A stretch of 64,000 nt of DNA from Paguma larvata. Lineage: Eukaryota; Chordata; Mammalia; Carnivora; Viverridae. The position numbers and the translations under genes are program-made. Position 1 is the stretch's first letter, and every line of letters begins with the position of its first letter. The DNA is taken from NCBI GenBank assembly GCA_030068075.1, contig CM057839.1, positions 21,555,167 to 21,619,166 of the forward strand, in the 5' to 3' direction. Shown here in pieces: positions 22,290 through 33,340 of this stretch. The notes beneath the pieces are model-generated. The model did not search any database, was not told the DNA's origin, and saw only the letters and a program-made list of their open reading frames with translations.

Positions 22290-23070
22290 AAATAGACCCT
22301 AACCGAACCCATCTAGCAATCATTCCTTGGTGTTTACTCAAAGTGGTTGAAAGCTAATGTTCAGACAATAACCTGCACATGGAAGTTTTTAGCAGCTTTA
22401 TTCATAGTTACTAAAAATGGAAGGAAGTAAAATGTCCTTATAAGGTGAAGGAGGAATCAATGAACTGTGGTAATTTGGTCAATGGAATATTATTTAGTGC
22501 TAAAAAGCAATGCTCTATCAAGCCATACAAAGACTTGGAGAAGGCTTAAATGCATATTGCTATGTGAAAGAAGCCATCTGGAAAGGGTATATACATTATG
22601 ATTCCAATAACATGACATTCTAGGAAGCCATAGCTATGGAAACAGCACAAAGATAAGTGGTGGAAAGGGTTTGGGGAAGGAATGGATGTATAGACAGAGA
22701 CCAGAGGATTTTTTGGGCAGCGAAGATACTCTAGGGGGACCTGGGTGGCTCAGTTGTTAAGCATCTGACTTTGGTTGAGGTCATGATCTCATGGTTCATG
22801 AGGTCGAGCTGCACATGGGGCTCTGTGCTGACAGCTCAGAACCTGGAGCCTGCTTTGGATTCTGTGTTCCCTTCTCTCTGCCCCTCCCCCATTCATGCTC
22901 TGTCTCTCTCTCTCTCTCTCTTTCAAAAATAAATAGACATTAATTTTTTTTAAAAGATACTCTGTATGCTACTTAATGGTGGATACATGCCATTACACAT
23001 TTGTCCAAACCCACAGAATGTACAACACCAACAGTGAGCCCATTTTGTTTTCCTGAATATTGATGAACCA
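22290..23070 (+). mobile_element. Old L1 (L1M-type) 3' region, split by a SINE
   Basis: The end of ORF2 and the 3' UTR of an old L1, in sense: 'CCCATCTAGCAATCATTCCTTGG', 'TTTAGCAGCTTTATTCATAG', 'TGTCCTTATAAGGTGAAGG', 'GTCAATGGAATATTATTTAGTGCTAAAAAG', 'TATCAAGCCATACAAAGACTTGGAG', 'TATGATTCCAATAACATGACATTC', and, after the SINE, 'TATGCTACTTAATGGTGGATACATGCC' and 'GAATGTACAACACCAACAGTGA'. The SINE at 22733-22953 inserted into it later. The coding potential is destroyed. Confidence 0.85.
22733..22953 (+). mobile_element. SINEC_Fc-type SINE nested in the L1M remnant
   Basis: Full length, with 'ACCTGGGTGGCTCAGTTG', 'GAGGTCATGATCTCATGG', 'GTGCTGACAGCTCAGAACC', a long TCTC tract and an AATAAATAGACATTAATT tail. 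A perfect 10-bp duplication, AAGATACTCT (22723-22732 and 22954-22963), marks the target inside the L1 sequence 'GATACTCTGTATGCTAC'. Confidence 0.95.
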
Positions 23071-23123
23071 TCTGAATGAAAGACACTTGGTTTGAAACAC
23101 TAAATGTACATTAAAGACAAAGA

Positions 23124-23325
23124 GGGGCATATGGGTGGCTCAGTTGGTTGAACATCCAACTCTTGATTCATGTTCAGGTCATGATCCCAGGGTTGTGTGC
23201 TAGAACCCCTCTAGTCAGGGTCCGAGCTGAGCACGGGGCTGGCTTATGATTCTCTCTCCCTCTCTCTCTCCCTCTGCCCCTCCCCTATTCTCTCTCTCTC
23301 AAATAAAAGAAAAGTTAAAAAATTA
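23124..23325 (+). mobile_element. SINEC_Fc-type SINE, longer variant
   Basis: Head 'GGGCATATGGGTGGCTCAGTTGG', the extended 'CTCTTGATTCATGTTCAGG' linker, a variant middle ('GAACCCCTCTAGTCAGGGTCCGAGCTGAGCACGGGGCTGG') and a long TC tract ending AAATAAAAGAAAAG. The extended linker matches the form at 17388. The flanking duplication is unclear. Confidence 0.92.
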
Positions 23326-24394
23326 AAAAGCCAAAAATAAGCAAAAGAAACTAATATTTTGATTCAATTTACTATAAGCTATGTTTAAAACAAGCAAGAG
23401 TTTGAAAACTACCTCTTTGGTAAATTAATTTGGTTTTCAAATCAATTACTTATGTGACACAAAATAAATCTATTTATGTTATATCTAGTTTATTTATGCT
23501 TTTGTACTGTAAATCACAGTAAACTATTGAAGGCCAAGGGGTAACCCAACTCACTTCCTTTTAGCCGTGCCTAATTAAGTTTCAGTAGAATTAGGTCAGA
23601 CATGCTTTAACTCACCATGGCCCCATCACTCCTGTGCTGTGCATGGTCCTAGGAGAAAGACTATTCATTTTGGGAGTTATAAAAGAATATAAACATATTT
23701 AGTTATTCAGAGAACCCACCTTTGGTTGGAACTCTACAAAATGTGTAACCTCATATGGCTGAGGATCCTTTCGATCAGTAATTCATTAAATATCATACTT
23801 TCAAAGAGTCTTTCTTTTGTTGTCATTCTTAGAACGCTTACTTTTCAGAGCATTTTTCAGAATGTTCTCTTATTTTCTAATTGCAGCTGAAATAACATTT
23901 TCAAGTATCAACAGTTGTGTTGTTCCTTACACATTACACTATATTCTTCCAGGAATTAGATTTTATTCCTGAACATAAAAAAAAAAGAGAGAGAAAGTAA
24001 TTTTATCTTTTTTTTTCTCTCCCACATGTATCTTTACTCAAGAAATGAATTTCAATATATTTCTGTGGAAGCATGGGTTTTAATTATTTTCTCAGGGACT
24101 GACAATTCCAATTTCCCAGATGATAAGTTAAATGTGTAATGCTCGATTATATATCACATTTCATTATATGCAACTGGATAATACCCATGTGAAAGTTATT
24201 CCCTGGAAACAGACCACTAAAGTACCATTTAGTACACTGTTGATTGAGGACACAAAATGGTACTTCGGTATCCAGAAATAGTTAACAAAACATCAAAAAT
24301 TATGTAATTTACTTTCTTAAAATATTTTAATAATGCCAAATTCTGTATAGTTTGCAAAGCAATTGTAAAAGTGCTATCATTTTGTACTCAGAGT
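23326..24394. other. Unassigned sequence
   Basis: No gene or repeat family recognised. Contains an A10 run (about 23980) and a T9 run (about 24010). Confidence 0.42.
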
Positions 24395-24550
24395 AAACCC
24401 AAGAGATAACTATTGCTGTCTCCATTTTATAAATGAAGATATTACAGCTCTAAAAGACCTCCTGTTCCTACAGCATCCTTGGTAGTTAAGGGCAGGGCTG
24501 GATATTTTACAGAGTTTCTGACAGTAAGTCTTTGCTGGTTCCTATTATAC
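24395..24550 (-). mobile_element. MIR remnant, antisense
   Basis: 'AACTATTGCTGTCTCCATTTTATAAATGAAGATATTACAGCTC' corresponds to the antisense MIR signature '..TTATCCCCATTTTACAGATGAGGAAACTGAGGCTC', followed by 'GTAGTTAAGGGCAGGGCTGGAT' ('AGTAAGTGGCAGAGCTGGGAT'). Confidence 0.72.
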
Positions 24551-25529
24551 AACTTCCTCTAGTTTTGCATATATGAGGATATTTAAATCCTCTTCTGAGA
24601 GGAGGAAATATTCTCAATATCAAATATTAAGCTGCCAGCTTTGAGCGCATCATCAGAAGCATAAAAGCACAGTACCTGAAAGGGCCCCCAAATTCACGTT
24701 TTAAAATAAGGGATTGAATGAAAGTAAAACACATGTGCTCAAATAGGGTATAAATTCTATTTTTCTTTGTTCTAGGGCTTTCGACAAAACATGACTGTTG
24801 GTTAGCTGAGCGAGATTTCTCTAGCAGCGCAGCAGACGCCTTCCTTCTGGTGACATGTGAGAGTGGGTGGTGAGTATTTCAGATCAGAACAGTGAGTTCT
24901 TGTGAACAAAGAATGTATAATGGCTGAATTTACTCCCTCCCCCCTTTTTTTCCCTTTAGATTGGCCATCATACCGTTTAGAATTAAATGCCAGCCCCTCT
25001 TCAAAAAAGAAAACAGAAAGCAATACTAGATACCTTGGCTACAGATAACCTCTATAAAAGATCACTCCTTTATGCCTTATTTTCTCCAGAGAATAATTCC
25101 AAAAGGTTTAATCGGACAATTATTAAATTATAATTTCCCCTTTCTGAGTAAAATTCAATTATAGTTGGTTATCATTAAATGCATTTATCAAGGCCTCAGG
25201 AAATACTTCTCTTAGATTCTGCTCAGAGGAAAACACAAGTAAGAGTACGGAACAGGACATTTCTAAAGCCAGGAACAGTTGCAGATTTTCAAAGAAGACT
25301 GGATTCAATATATAAGTAAAAAAAGAAATAATCCATTCAATTTTTTTTGTTTGTAAAGAGTAATGGGCATAACAAAACAAGAATTCACTTTGAGACCACA
25401 TGATTTTGAAACACACAAAACATATTTTTTAACATAGGTCTTCATATATCAGTGATATTATGTTAGTATTTCAATCCAAGTTTGTAGAATTCTGAGTTAT
25501 CTTCCTGTCAGAAAGGCCTATTGTCTGAT
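24551..25529. other. Unassigned sequence
   Basis: No gene or repeat recognised. Reverse frames of 73 and 85 codons (24802-25023, 25159-25416) have no known domain. Confidence 0.42.
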
Positions 25530-25720
25530 TTTATCCTTGCTTACTACCTGTTAGGTATGGAAACATACATAAGTGATTCACATTTCTGTGTGTCATTTTC
25601 CCCTTTTGAAAAATAGAAAAAAATAAATCTAAATTATAGAGTTAATTTGAGGATTAAATGATAATACTAAATAGGTTTTCAGGTATTTCTGATAATTTTT
25701 ATTGGCTCTCTAAACTGAGA
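25530..25720 (+). mobile_element. MIR remnant
   Basis: 'CTTGCTTACTACCTGTTAGG', 'CATTTCTGTGTGTCATTTTCCCCTTTTGAAAAATAG', 'AGAGTTAATTTGAGGATTAAATGATAATAC' follow MIR in order ('ACTTACTAGCTGTGTGACC', 'CTCTGTGCCTCAGTTTCCTCATCTGTAAAATGGG', 'GAGGATTAAATGAGTTAATAC'). Confidence 0.8.
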
Positions 25721-27039
25721 AGATAAATGCTAAAGGAAGAACTTTGTTTTTAAAACAAGAAAACAAAAAGATGTTAGAGGAAATGCATATTGAGTGTTTG
25801 CTAAAAGGTGCTCACTGCCCCACTCTGCCATTCTGACCTTCTCACGTACGTCTGAGTTTCTGCAGAGAAGACATAAGATTCAGAGGGTTGAGAGAGAAGG
25901 ATTTCTTGGACTTGAAAGAGATCATCAGTCTTAGGATTTTCAGCTTCCTTTGCTTTCTCTGTGAAGGTTAAGGTTTTTCTCTTATTTAAAGACTAGCTCA
26001 GGGAGTTCCAAGAGATTTGACAAGGTCAGAAGGGGTGGCAGGATACAAGGATTCAAGCCTGCCATCTCTGTTTCTGCCAGATGTTTTCTGAGCCTGAAAT
26101 TTTTGGCTTGTCCAGGTTGCTGTCAAACACAGATATGCTGAGAGGGGTTTTGTGAGCACATGGTGAGTTTGATCATGACAGACACACACCTGTGTCTTCT
26201 TTTGTCTGAAAATCTCACAGGTGCTAGGCTGGTTTGGCTGAATTCACCTGTGAGCAGAGGGACCTGACGCAGGTGGGAGGCTGTGTTCCATTTCTGTGAT
26301 TGGGGGAAGAAACAAATTCCTGTTTTCAGTGGTTAACTTAAAGGCCAAGACCTTTGCAAAGAAATGGCAGTGTTGGAGGTCTCCATGACAGAGGAAACTT
26401 GCAGCCAAAAAGCCTCAATGTACCCATGGAAAAACAAAAATAATAATTTGAGTAGATTTGCCAGGCAGAAGACACCAGGGGTGGATTACAGAAACACCGG
26501 TTCGGCCGTACCCTCCCCATCCCACTGTCTCAAGTTCTGCCCCATTCTCCAGCTGGGACAGCCAGAGACAGCATGGTCTAGGGAGAAAAGCAGTGACAGG
26601 AAGTGATACTGTACCATTGCACTGATGCCTTGCCACATTCTCAGGCCAGACTCAAACCCAAGAAGGCGATGTGCTTACATTGGATAATAGGTCATTTTTT
26701 TGACACTAATCTTAGCTAGGCTTTTTTCAATAGCTAAAAATGGGTTTTCTAATACCCAAAGTAACCAAGAACGATTTTGCATTTAAATATACTGTCCGGT
26801 GGCAAGAAGGCAAATCTGATAGAATATTTAAAATGAAGGATGAGAAAGGAAAAGGCTTTGTAAACACCGCATACTATTGAATCTAGCTTTGTAAAAATAT
26901 GAGCACTGTCTCATCAATAATATTTTCAAAGCATTACTCAAATCTGCCCTTATAACCTTACTCCTATTGATATCACTTTAGTTCAGCCTCCTGTTTGTGT
27001 TTCCACTCCTATGGTTTCTCCTCCCCTATTTATTCTCTG
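25721..27039. other. Unassigned sequence of moderate GC
   Basis: 25800-26640 is less AT-rich than most of the window and holds several short frames on both strands (25998-26189, 26338-26636), with no recognised domain and no CpG island. It could be an unrecognised LTR. I see no gene structure. Confidence 0.4.
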
Positions 27040-27590
27040 CAGAGAGGAAACATGGTTTTCTCAGAACATAAGGTTGATTATGTTTAGCTTCCTTGCTTAA
27101 ACAGTTCAATGCCTTTGTATTTCTTTATTACAAAATCTAAACTCCCTGTCTTGTCCTACAAAATCTGTCTTCTACATATTTCTCTATCTTCTTTTGAAGC
27201 CACTTCCTCCTACGTTAACTCTGCTGTAGACTAGAATCTCTTGTGATCATCTCCTGGCTCACGATGGCTCTATTGTTCCCGGGGCCTAGAGGACCCGCCT
27301 CTTCCTTTCAACCCTTCTCACAGCCAGGCCACCTAACTATATCTCTTGAAAGAACTCTCTGACCTTCCTGCTTAAACAGTGTCCTATGCATCTTTTCTCT
27401 CCACTAATAATTTTCTTCTTTATAGCATTGATTTATAATTCACTACAACACTGACTAAAATAGCACTCGTATGTTTAATGTTTTAGTGTTCTTTTCTTTT
27501 TCCAAAAACACTGTATCACCACATGTCAAACAAGGTCTGCACTTGGTGAGTGTTCAAATATTCATGAAATGAATTATTATGTTATTATTG
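27040..27590 (+). mobile_element. L2 LINE fragment, long 3' portion
   Basis: Sense L2 sequence over about 550 bp: 'TTCCTTGCTTAAACAGTTCAATG', 'TACAAAATCTAAACTCCCTGTC', 'GAAGCCACTTCCTCC', 'CATCTCTTGAAAGAACTCTCTGACCTTCC', 'CACTGTATCACC', 'AAGGTCTGCACTTGGTGAGTGTTCAAATATTCATGAAATGAA'. The order matches the L2 3' ORF end and 3' UTR (the 'TGCTTAAAACCCTTCAGTGGC' to 'GCTCAATAAATGTTTGTTGAATGAA' span). It is too decayed to code. Confidence 0.78.
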
Positions 27591-27689
27591 TTGGTACTAG
27601 TGTATTATTATCAATTCAAAATACAGAAAAAATATACAGAATAAAAAGAAAAGCAGGAGAAAGAAAATAATATGAATCAGACATTAAAC

Positions 27690-28460
27690 AGAAATGTTAC
27701 AACTTGTGGGGAGGGGACTATAGAGATAATAAATAATGCAAAAAACTGATTCTTTAGAAGAGTAAAAATATAGGTTGATCTATCAAGGCAAACTAGAAAA
27801 AAAGAAAAAACACAAAGAAGGAAAATTACCTTCAGAAAACAGAACAATTAGATTAGTAGAAGATGTCTAAAACTTTTAAGACGATGAAAGCATTAATGAT
27901 GATACATTTGAAAAGGAGAAATATGCATATTTTAGGAAATATATCCTCAACAAATATAAATGAAATATGTAACTATTCAGATAAAGTATGAATGTGGCCA
28001 AAGGTTCTTCCTACAAAGAGTTTTTAGGGAATAAAATGATGGCCAATAGTTTTGGAGATGTTTTAACAAGACTTTAAAGACACAAACAATCTTCATCTTA
28101 CAAAAACTGTTGAGAGAATAGAAAAAGAGGAAGGATTCCCAGCACATTTTATTAGTCCTGTATAACCTCAATTATAAAACCAGACTAGAATAGTACAAGA
28201 AAATAAAATTGCAGAGCAAACTCATTTATGAACATTAATTCATAAAGCATGAATATACTCTCACCAAATGCAAACTTGCAATGGATGTATAAAAAATATA
28301 TCACATTTAAATTTGTTTTGTTCCAGCAATAGGAAAGAACTTAGCATCAGAAAGTGTCACAGTGTGTACATTTTAACAAATAATAAATTAATCTCAGTTA
28401 TTGCATTGAAATATTTGATAAAAAATTTAGCACCAGTTCATGAATAAAAGTTAAAATAGA
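27690..28460 (+). mobile_element. Old L1 ORF2 remnant, sense
   Basis: Degenerate reverse-transcriptase-region sequence in sense: 'AACTGATTCTTTAGAAGAGTAAAAATATAGGTTGATC', 'AAAAACACAAAGAAGGAAAATTACC', 'GAGAGAATAGAAAAAGAGGAAGGATTCCCAGC', 'AAAACCAGACTAGAATAGTACAAGAAAATAAAATTGCAGAGC', 'TAAAGCATGAATATACTC' matches the L1 ORF2 nucleotide consensus in that order. It carries many stops and indels. Confidence 0.78.
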
Positions 28461-28939
28461 AACAAAGTACTTAGCAATCATAAGTTAAGTGTTCCTTCAC
28501 CTATGAAAGGGTATCTGCTAAAGCCTGTATCAAACATTATCTTTACTGATGTAACTTTAAAAATATTATAAAGATCCTCAACCAGACTCAAAGTGATCTA
28601 GGCTAGTGCTCTGTGATGTTCCTGGTAATCAATTAGAAGCGGTCAGAGAGTACACAAAGATCATCCGCAAGGCAGGCTGCTAGGCTACAAAGCATTTCTT
28701 GGCTATGCAGTGTTTCTAGGATAGTCGTCGTATCTCTAGGACAGCCTCTCCATAAAAGTACTGTAGTGCATATCGTGAGAGAAGGAACACGCGCACAGTT
28801 TGAAAATTAATTGGAACGGGGATGTGTAAGGAAACAGCTAAACATCTTTTGTTGCATTCAATTGAGCCCAAGAAAAATGAGTCTAATTCCTGGAGGCTAT
28901 TGTTTCCCCAACACGTGTGCTTCTTCTATTTCATCTCTA
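28461..28939. other. Unassigned sequence
   Basis: No family recognised. A few CpG-containing stretches (28660-28800) are notable only against the CpG-poor background. Confidence 0.4.
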
Positions 28940-29394
28940 CAGGCATACCTCATTTTATAGCAGGTCACAGATACTGCCTGTTCTACGAGTCGAAGGAAGG
29001 TCTGTGGAAATTGCGCATCAAGCAAGTCTATCAGTGCCAGTTTTCTAACAGTGTTTTCCCGATTCGTGTCGTTGTGTTACATTTTGGTAATTCTCATGTT
29101 TCAAACATTTTCATTATTGTTATACTTGTTATGGTGATCTGTGATCAGTGATAAGAACTTGCTGAAAGTTTGGATGATGGATAGCATTTTTTAGCTTTAT
29201 TGTATTTTTTTAACTAAGTGGTGTACATTTTTAGACATAACGCTATTGCACATATAATAGACCACAGTGCGTAAACATAACTTTCATACGCTCTGGGAAA
29301 CCAAAGCAGTCCTTTGACTTGCATTATTGTAATATATGCTTTAATTGGAGTGATCTGGAAATGAACCCACAGTATCTCTGAGGTATTGCCTCTG
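28940..29394. mobile_element. Tigger1-type DNA transposon relic (internally deleted)
   Basis: The left end 'CAGGCATACCTCATTTTATAGC' and the right end '..CCCACAGTATCTCTGAGGTATTGCCT' are the terminal inverted repeats of Tigger1, a Tc1/mariner-superfamily element. The inside keeps 'CGAAGGAAGGTCTGTGG', 'GAGCAAGTCTATC'-like, 'CACATTTTGGTAATTCTC' and 'GTTATGGTGATCTGTGATCAGTGAT'. At 455 bp it lacks the transposase gene, so it is a non-autonomous deletion form. A TA precedes the left end as expected. The right flank is too decayed to show the second TA. A 109-codon forward frame across its left half is a shadow. Confidence 0.85.
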
Positions 29395-30165
29395 TGTCAG
29401 ATAGTAATTGTTCAGGTTCAATAAATTATATTTGATATCACTTTTTTATTTCAATACAGCCAAAGGATTTACTTCATTCCATAACAAGAAGTTCCACCAA
29501 TTACTATTCCAATATACTTCCAAATTATTATTTAAAAAAGTATACTCTCATGCTAATGACTTCCTAGGTATTTGCAGATTTATATATGCACTAATGTAAA
29601 ATTTCATAGAATTTCCACAGCAGTTCGAACTTTCTGATTTATAAATATTCAAATTGTTGCTAATCTTCTTGATATAAACAGATCTCATATGGGAGAAACA
29701 GGGTAAAATAATGGACTAAGTATACTTACCAGGACATAACAGTTGTGTAAACAAATCAAAACTCCTTTTTATGTAAACGAACATATTATAATTATGTCAT
29801 GGTGCATTTAATCCCTTAGCACAATATTGACTTAATATTAAAAATATTAAAAGGGGGACAGTATCTTCTTATATAAGAATACTAATTAAACATTTAGAAG
29901 AAATAATAGAAATAGAAAAATCACAATTTAATGATCATTATGGTAATAACTGACTCGGGCAAAAACCATAAGTTAATGAGAAATCACTAGACTATGAATG
30001 TTGGGGTATTCAAAGTCTGAAATTATTATATTACAGATTAATAATGACAAAAGGAACAAAAGCTTAAATTTTACGATGGAAATATTCAGCACATACTATC
30101 TTAACCAATCAAACTCAATATTACCAACATGGGACTTTAGGGATTACTAATGTTAAGTATTTATG
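29395..30165. other. Unassigned AT-rich sequence
   Basis: No gene or repeat family recognised. Confidence 0.45.
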
Positions 30166-30860
30166 CTTTTCCTCAAAGTTTTATTGAGATACAGCTGACA
30201 AACGATATTGTATTAATCCAACGCGCACAAACATAATAATCCAATATATGTATATAATATGAAATGATTACCATAATATGTTTAATTAACCTCATATAGT
30301 TATTTTTCTCTTTGTTATGAGAAGTTTTAAGATCTAATCTTTTAGCAACTTTGAAAGATATAATGCAATATTAACTGCAGTTACCATGTTATATATTACT
30401 TTCGCAGAATTTATCTTAATTTTTTTAATGTTTATTTATTTTTGAGAGAGAAAGAGACAGAGTGCGAGTAGGGGAGGGGCAGAAAGAGAAGGAGACACAG
30501 AATCGAAGCAGGCTCCAGGCTCCCAGCTGTCAGCACGGAGCCTGACCACGGGGCTTGAACTCACCAACCGTGAGATCATGACCTGAGCCGAAGTCAGATG
30601 CTTAACTGACTGAGCCACCCAGGTGCCCCATCCCAGAATTTATTTATCTTATAACTGCAAGTTTTTAATCTCTTGAAAACCTTCACCAATTTCCCTCACC
30701 CACACGCAATGTACCTGTCAGTCATTTGTATGTCTGTTTTGGGAAAAATATCTATATAGTTCTCTGCCTATTAGCTATTTATTCCATTTAGTTATTATAT
30801 TTTAGTGAAGTACCGAATGATGACTATTTCTCTATGTATGATTGATTTTTGTGGATTTAT
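30166..30860 (-). mobile_element. Old L1 3' UTR (L1M-type), antisense, split by a SINE
   Basis: The + strand carries 'AAGTTTTATTGAGATACAGCTGACAAACGATATTGTATTA', 'GTTATGAGAAGTTTTAAGATCTAATCTTTTAGCAACTTTGAAAGATATAATGC', 'GTTACCATGTTATATATTA' and, after the SINE, 'CTTATAACTGCAAGTTTTTAATC' and 'CCAATTTCCCTCACCCACACGC'. These are the antisense 3' UTR of an old L1M element in the correct order. The SINE at 30421-30630 split it. Confidence 0.85.
30421..30630 (-). mobile_element. SINEC_Fc-type SINE nested in antisense L1M
   Basis: A near-consensus copy. On the + strand it begins 'TTTTTTAATGTTTATTTATTTTTGAGAGAG' and ends 'GACTGAGCCACCCAGGTGCCCC', so head, A and B boxes and tail are all kept. Imperfect target copies (GCAGAATTTATCTTA before; CCAGAATTTATTTATCTTA after) lie inside the L1 sequence. 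Confidence 0.96.
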
Positions 30861-32166
30861 ACCAAAACTAATGCAAGGCATAAAAATTTCAAAAGAATGA
30901 TTTTTTTTTAAGCCAATGGAATTGTTTTTCTTCAACAATATGCGTAGGTTCTTAAAAAGACTGTCTGACAACTATTTTTTATGTAATTATTTTCTTTATC
31001 TCCCAGTAAAGAAAGATTGCAAATGTGATATTATGTACTACTACTAAGTTTTTAGACTTTGGTGGGGAAAAATAGCTATTCTTAGATCAACTATATAACA
31101 TATAGATAAAGAGACATTGAGGATGTGTCTGGTTTCCTAATGAAAGTCTCTGACCATTTCACACCAAAAGACACTTTGTGGTTTGAATTCTCAGTCTGGT
31201 GGAGTTCATGTGGCTCCCCTAACTAACATTAGTATAATTATAATTTAATTAACCCATTAAAAATTAAACTATATCCAGAAGACACGATGTCAGAAAACCT
31301 CTCTTTATATTGAAAAACTGATTATTATCTAGTAGCTTGGTTAAGACAAAATCCCCAAATTTAACACAAGATCAGAATTAATAAAAGTGTTGATTTCTAC
31401 CCTCCAGCTCCATTGACCCATAGTATCTGCTTGTATTACTGTATCTGAATCTTCGTTTGGGAAAATGGTTCTTGATCTCAGGTTTTGGTTTGATCCAGAA
31501 TGACATAAGTGCTTAACTTGAAAGTCTCAGCTTTTCGTTCACCAATTGGTGGATTAAAAAAAAAGAAATTCAGGACACCTATGCAGAGAGACATAATATG
31601 AAAACATTAATAAACAAAGAAGAGATCTTTGTCGTTTTAATGATAATAAATTTACATCATACCCCCATAGCAGGAACTTTGGACAGATAGGAAAATATTT
31701 CTGTCATTGTGATTTTATATGGCAGTGCATCTGAGACTATTTGTGCTCTAATAACTGTTATATGGCTGCTGGCTTAATTGTTATCTAATCTGGAAAAATG
31801 TCTGAAACACTTGAGCTATCATGTTAACAGAGAAATCTTTCAAGAGATGGAACTTAGAATGTTTTCCTAAGGTGTTGCATGTATCTTCAAGTACCAAGTC
31901 CAGCCTAGTGCTAATAGATTTCATAAGATGTTATTCTTGAGTGTCTATTTTAGATTTGCTGAAATGTGCTAACGAGGGCAAGGACCTAGAACCTGAGGTA
32001 AAATAAAGCTATGTTGGTAAGAGTTACATTCTTCTTAAAGAATCAAGATTAATAATGGCTGTATGTTTGAAAAATAATGCACTCAGATGGGATGAAGGGA
32101 ATTCTTGTGAATATAGTGGACTGAACTAATGAGAAGAGGTCTTTGTATTAAAACACATAAATATTT
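30861..32166. other. Unassigned AT-rich sequence
   Basis: No recognised family over 1.3 kb. Possibly unique sequence. Confidence 0.42.
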
Positions 32167-32377
32167 AGGGAGCCTGGATACCTCAGTAGGTTAAGGATCT
32201 AACTCTTGGTTTCAGCTCAGGTCATGGTCTCAGGGTTCATGAGCTCAAGCCGCATGTCTGGCTCTGCACTGTCAACATGAAGCCTGCTTGGGATTCTCTC
32301 TCCCTTTCTCTGCCACTCCCTCTCTCTCTCCTTTTCTCTCTCTTAAAATAAATAAGTAAACATTTTTTTTAAAAAAT
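32167..32377 (+). mobile_element. SINEC_Fc-type SINE, diverged
   Basis: Head 'GGGAGCCTGGATACCTCAGTAGG', the longer linker 'CTCTTGGTTTCAGCTCAGGTCATGGTCTCAGGG', a B box remnant 'GCTCAAGCC', a TCTC tract and AAATAAATAAGTAAACATT. The A box is disrupted (TACCTCAG), so it is probably silent. Confidence 0.93.
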
Positions 32378-32721
32378 TCTAGTTAATGTTTTAAGAATAT
32401 GTAATTAATCAAAAGAAAAAATAAATCAATTCCAAGTTACAAGGAGAAAGAGGATGAAGCAGAACCGTGAGAGCCAAACATGTCGGTGGGTATCAAAAAG
32501 TGATATGCACATAAGTTCCAGTCAGAAAACTGGCCATGGCATACACCTTCACATTCAGCACATCTCACAGGGGGATTAGATCAGCATTGAGAAAATGCTG
32601 GCTTATCTTTGATATGAGACTGTAAATGTTTATCCCAGTGTCTCAACTATGAAGCCAGGAAACAGGATGCTTATTAATCACGAATGAATTTGCAGCTCTA
32701 GATAAAAACACATAATTTTAT

Positions 32722-32926
32722 TTTTAATTTTTTTAAATTTTATTTATTTTTGAGACAGAGAGAGAGCAGGGGAGGGTAAGAGAGAGAAGGAGAGAGAGAA
32801 TCTCAAGCAGGCTCTGCACTGCCAGCACAGAGCCCAACAGGGGGCTCGAATCCACGAACTGTTAGATCATGGCCTGAGCTGAAATCAAGAGTCAGTCACT
32901 TAATCAACTGAGTCCCCAGGGACCCC
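32722..32926 (-). mobile_element. SINEC_Fc-type SINE, reverse
   Basis: The + strand runs from 'TTTAAATTTTATTTATTTTTGAGACAGAG' to 'AACTGAGTCCCCAGGGACCCC'. The head has point changes (GGGACTC in place of GGGTGGCTC on the minus strand). It is the middle of three SINEs within 1.2 kb. A clear duplication is not visible. Confidence 0.92.
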
Positions 32927-33141
32927 AAGATCAAAAATGAATTTTAAAAAGTGGTCAGAATGTAGACAAACCATATCGATTGCAAGGTATAAGTAAAATA
33001 TTTTATAGAAAGACTTTTCCTCCAGGTTTCTCAGATACAACAGAAAACAATGATAAACAATAAATAATTTACAAACAACTAGAGAAAATAAAGAATATGA
33101 AAGAGATTTTAAAACAAGCATGTTTAAAATTTTTAAAGTGA

Positions 33142-33327
33142 GGAGTTCCTGAGTGACTTGGTTGGGCATCTGACTCTTGATTTCAGCTCAGGTAATGATC
33201 TCAGGGTCATGCGATCGAGCCCTGCATCGTAGGATTCTCTCTCTTTCTCTCCCTCTCTCCCTCTGCCCCTCTTTCCCACTCACTCTCTCCCTAAAAAAAA
33301 TAAATCAATAGAAAAATAAAATAAAAT
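33142..33327 (+). mobile_element. SINEC_Fc-type SINE with internal deletion
   Basis: Head 'GAGTTCCTGAGTGACTTGGTTGGG', linker 'CTCTTGATTTCAGCTCAGGTAATGATCTCAGGG', B box 'GCGATCGAGCC'. It then jumps from 'GCATCG' directly to 'TAGGATTCTCTC', so the segment normally holding 'GTGCTGACAGCTCAGAGCCTGG' is missing (about 40 bp). The TTTTAAAGTGA / GTTTAAAGTGA flanks form the target duplication. Confidence 0.93.
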
Positions 33328-33340
33328 GTTTAAAGTGAAA

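Noticed and set aside
28660..28800. CpG-containing patch as a CpG-island promoter
   Set aside because: Only a handful of CpGs over a short span, far below island density, with no adjacent exon.
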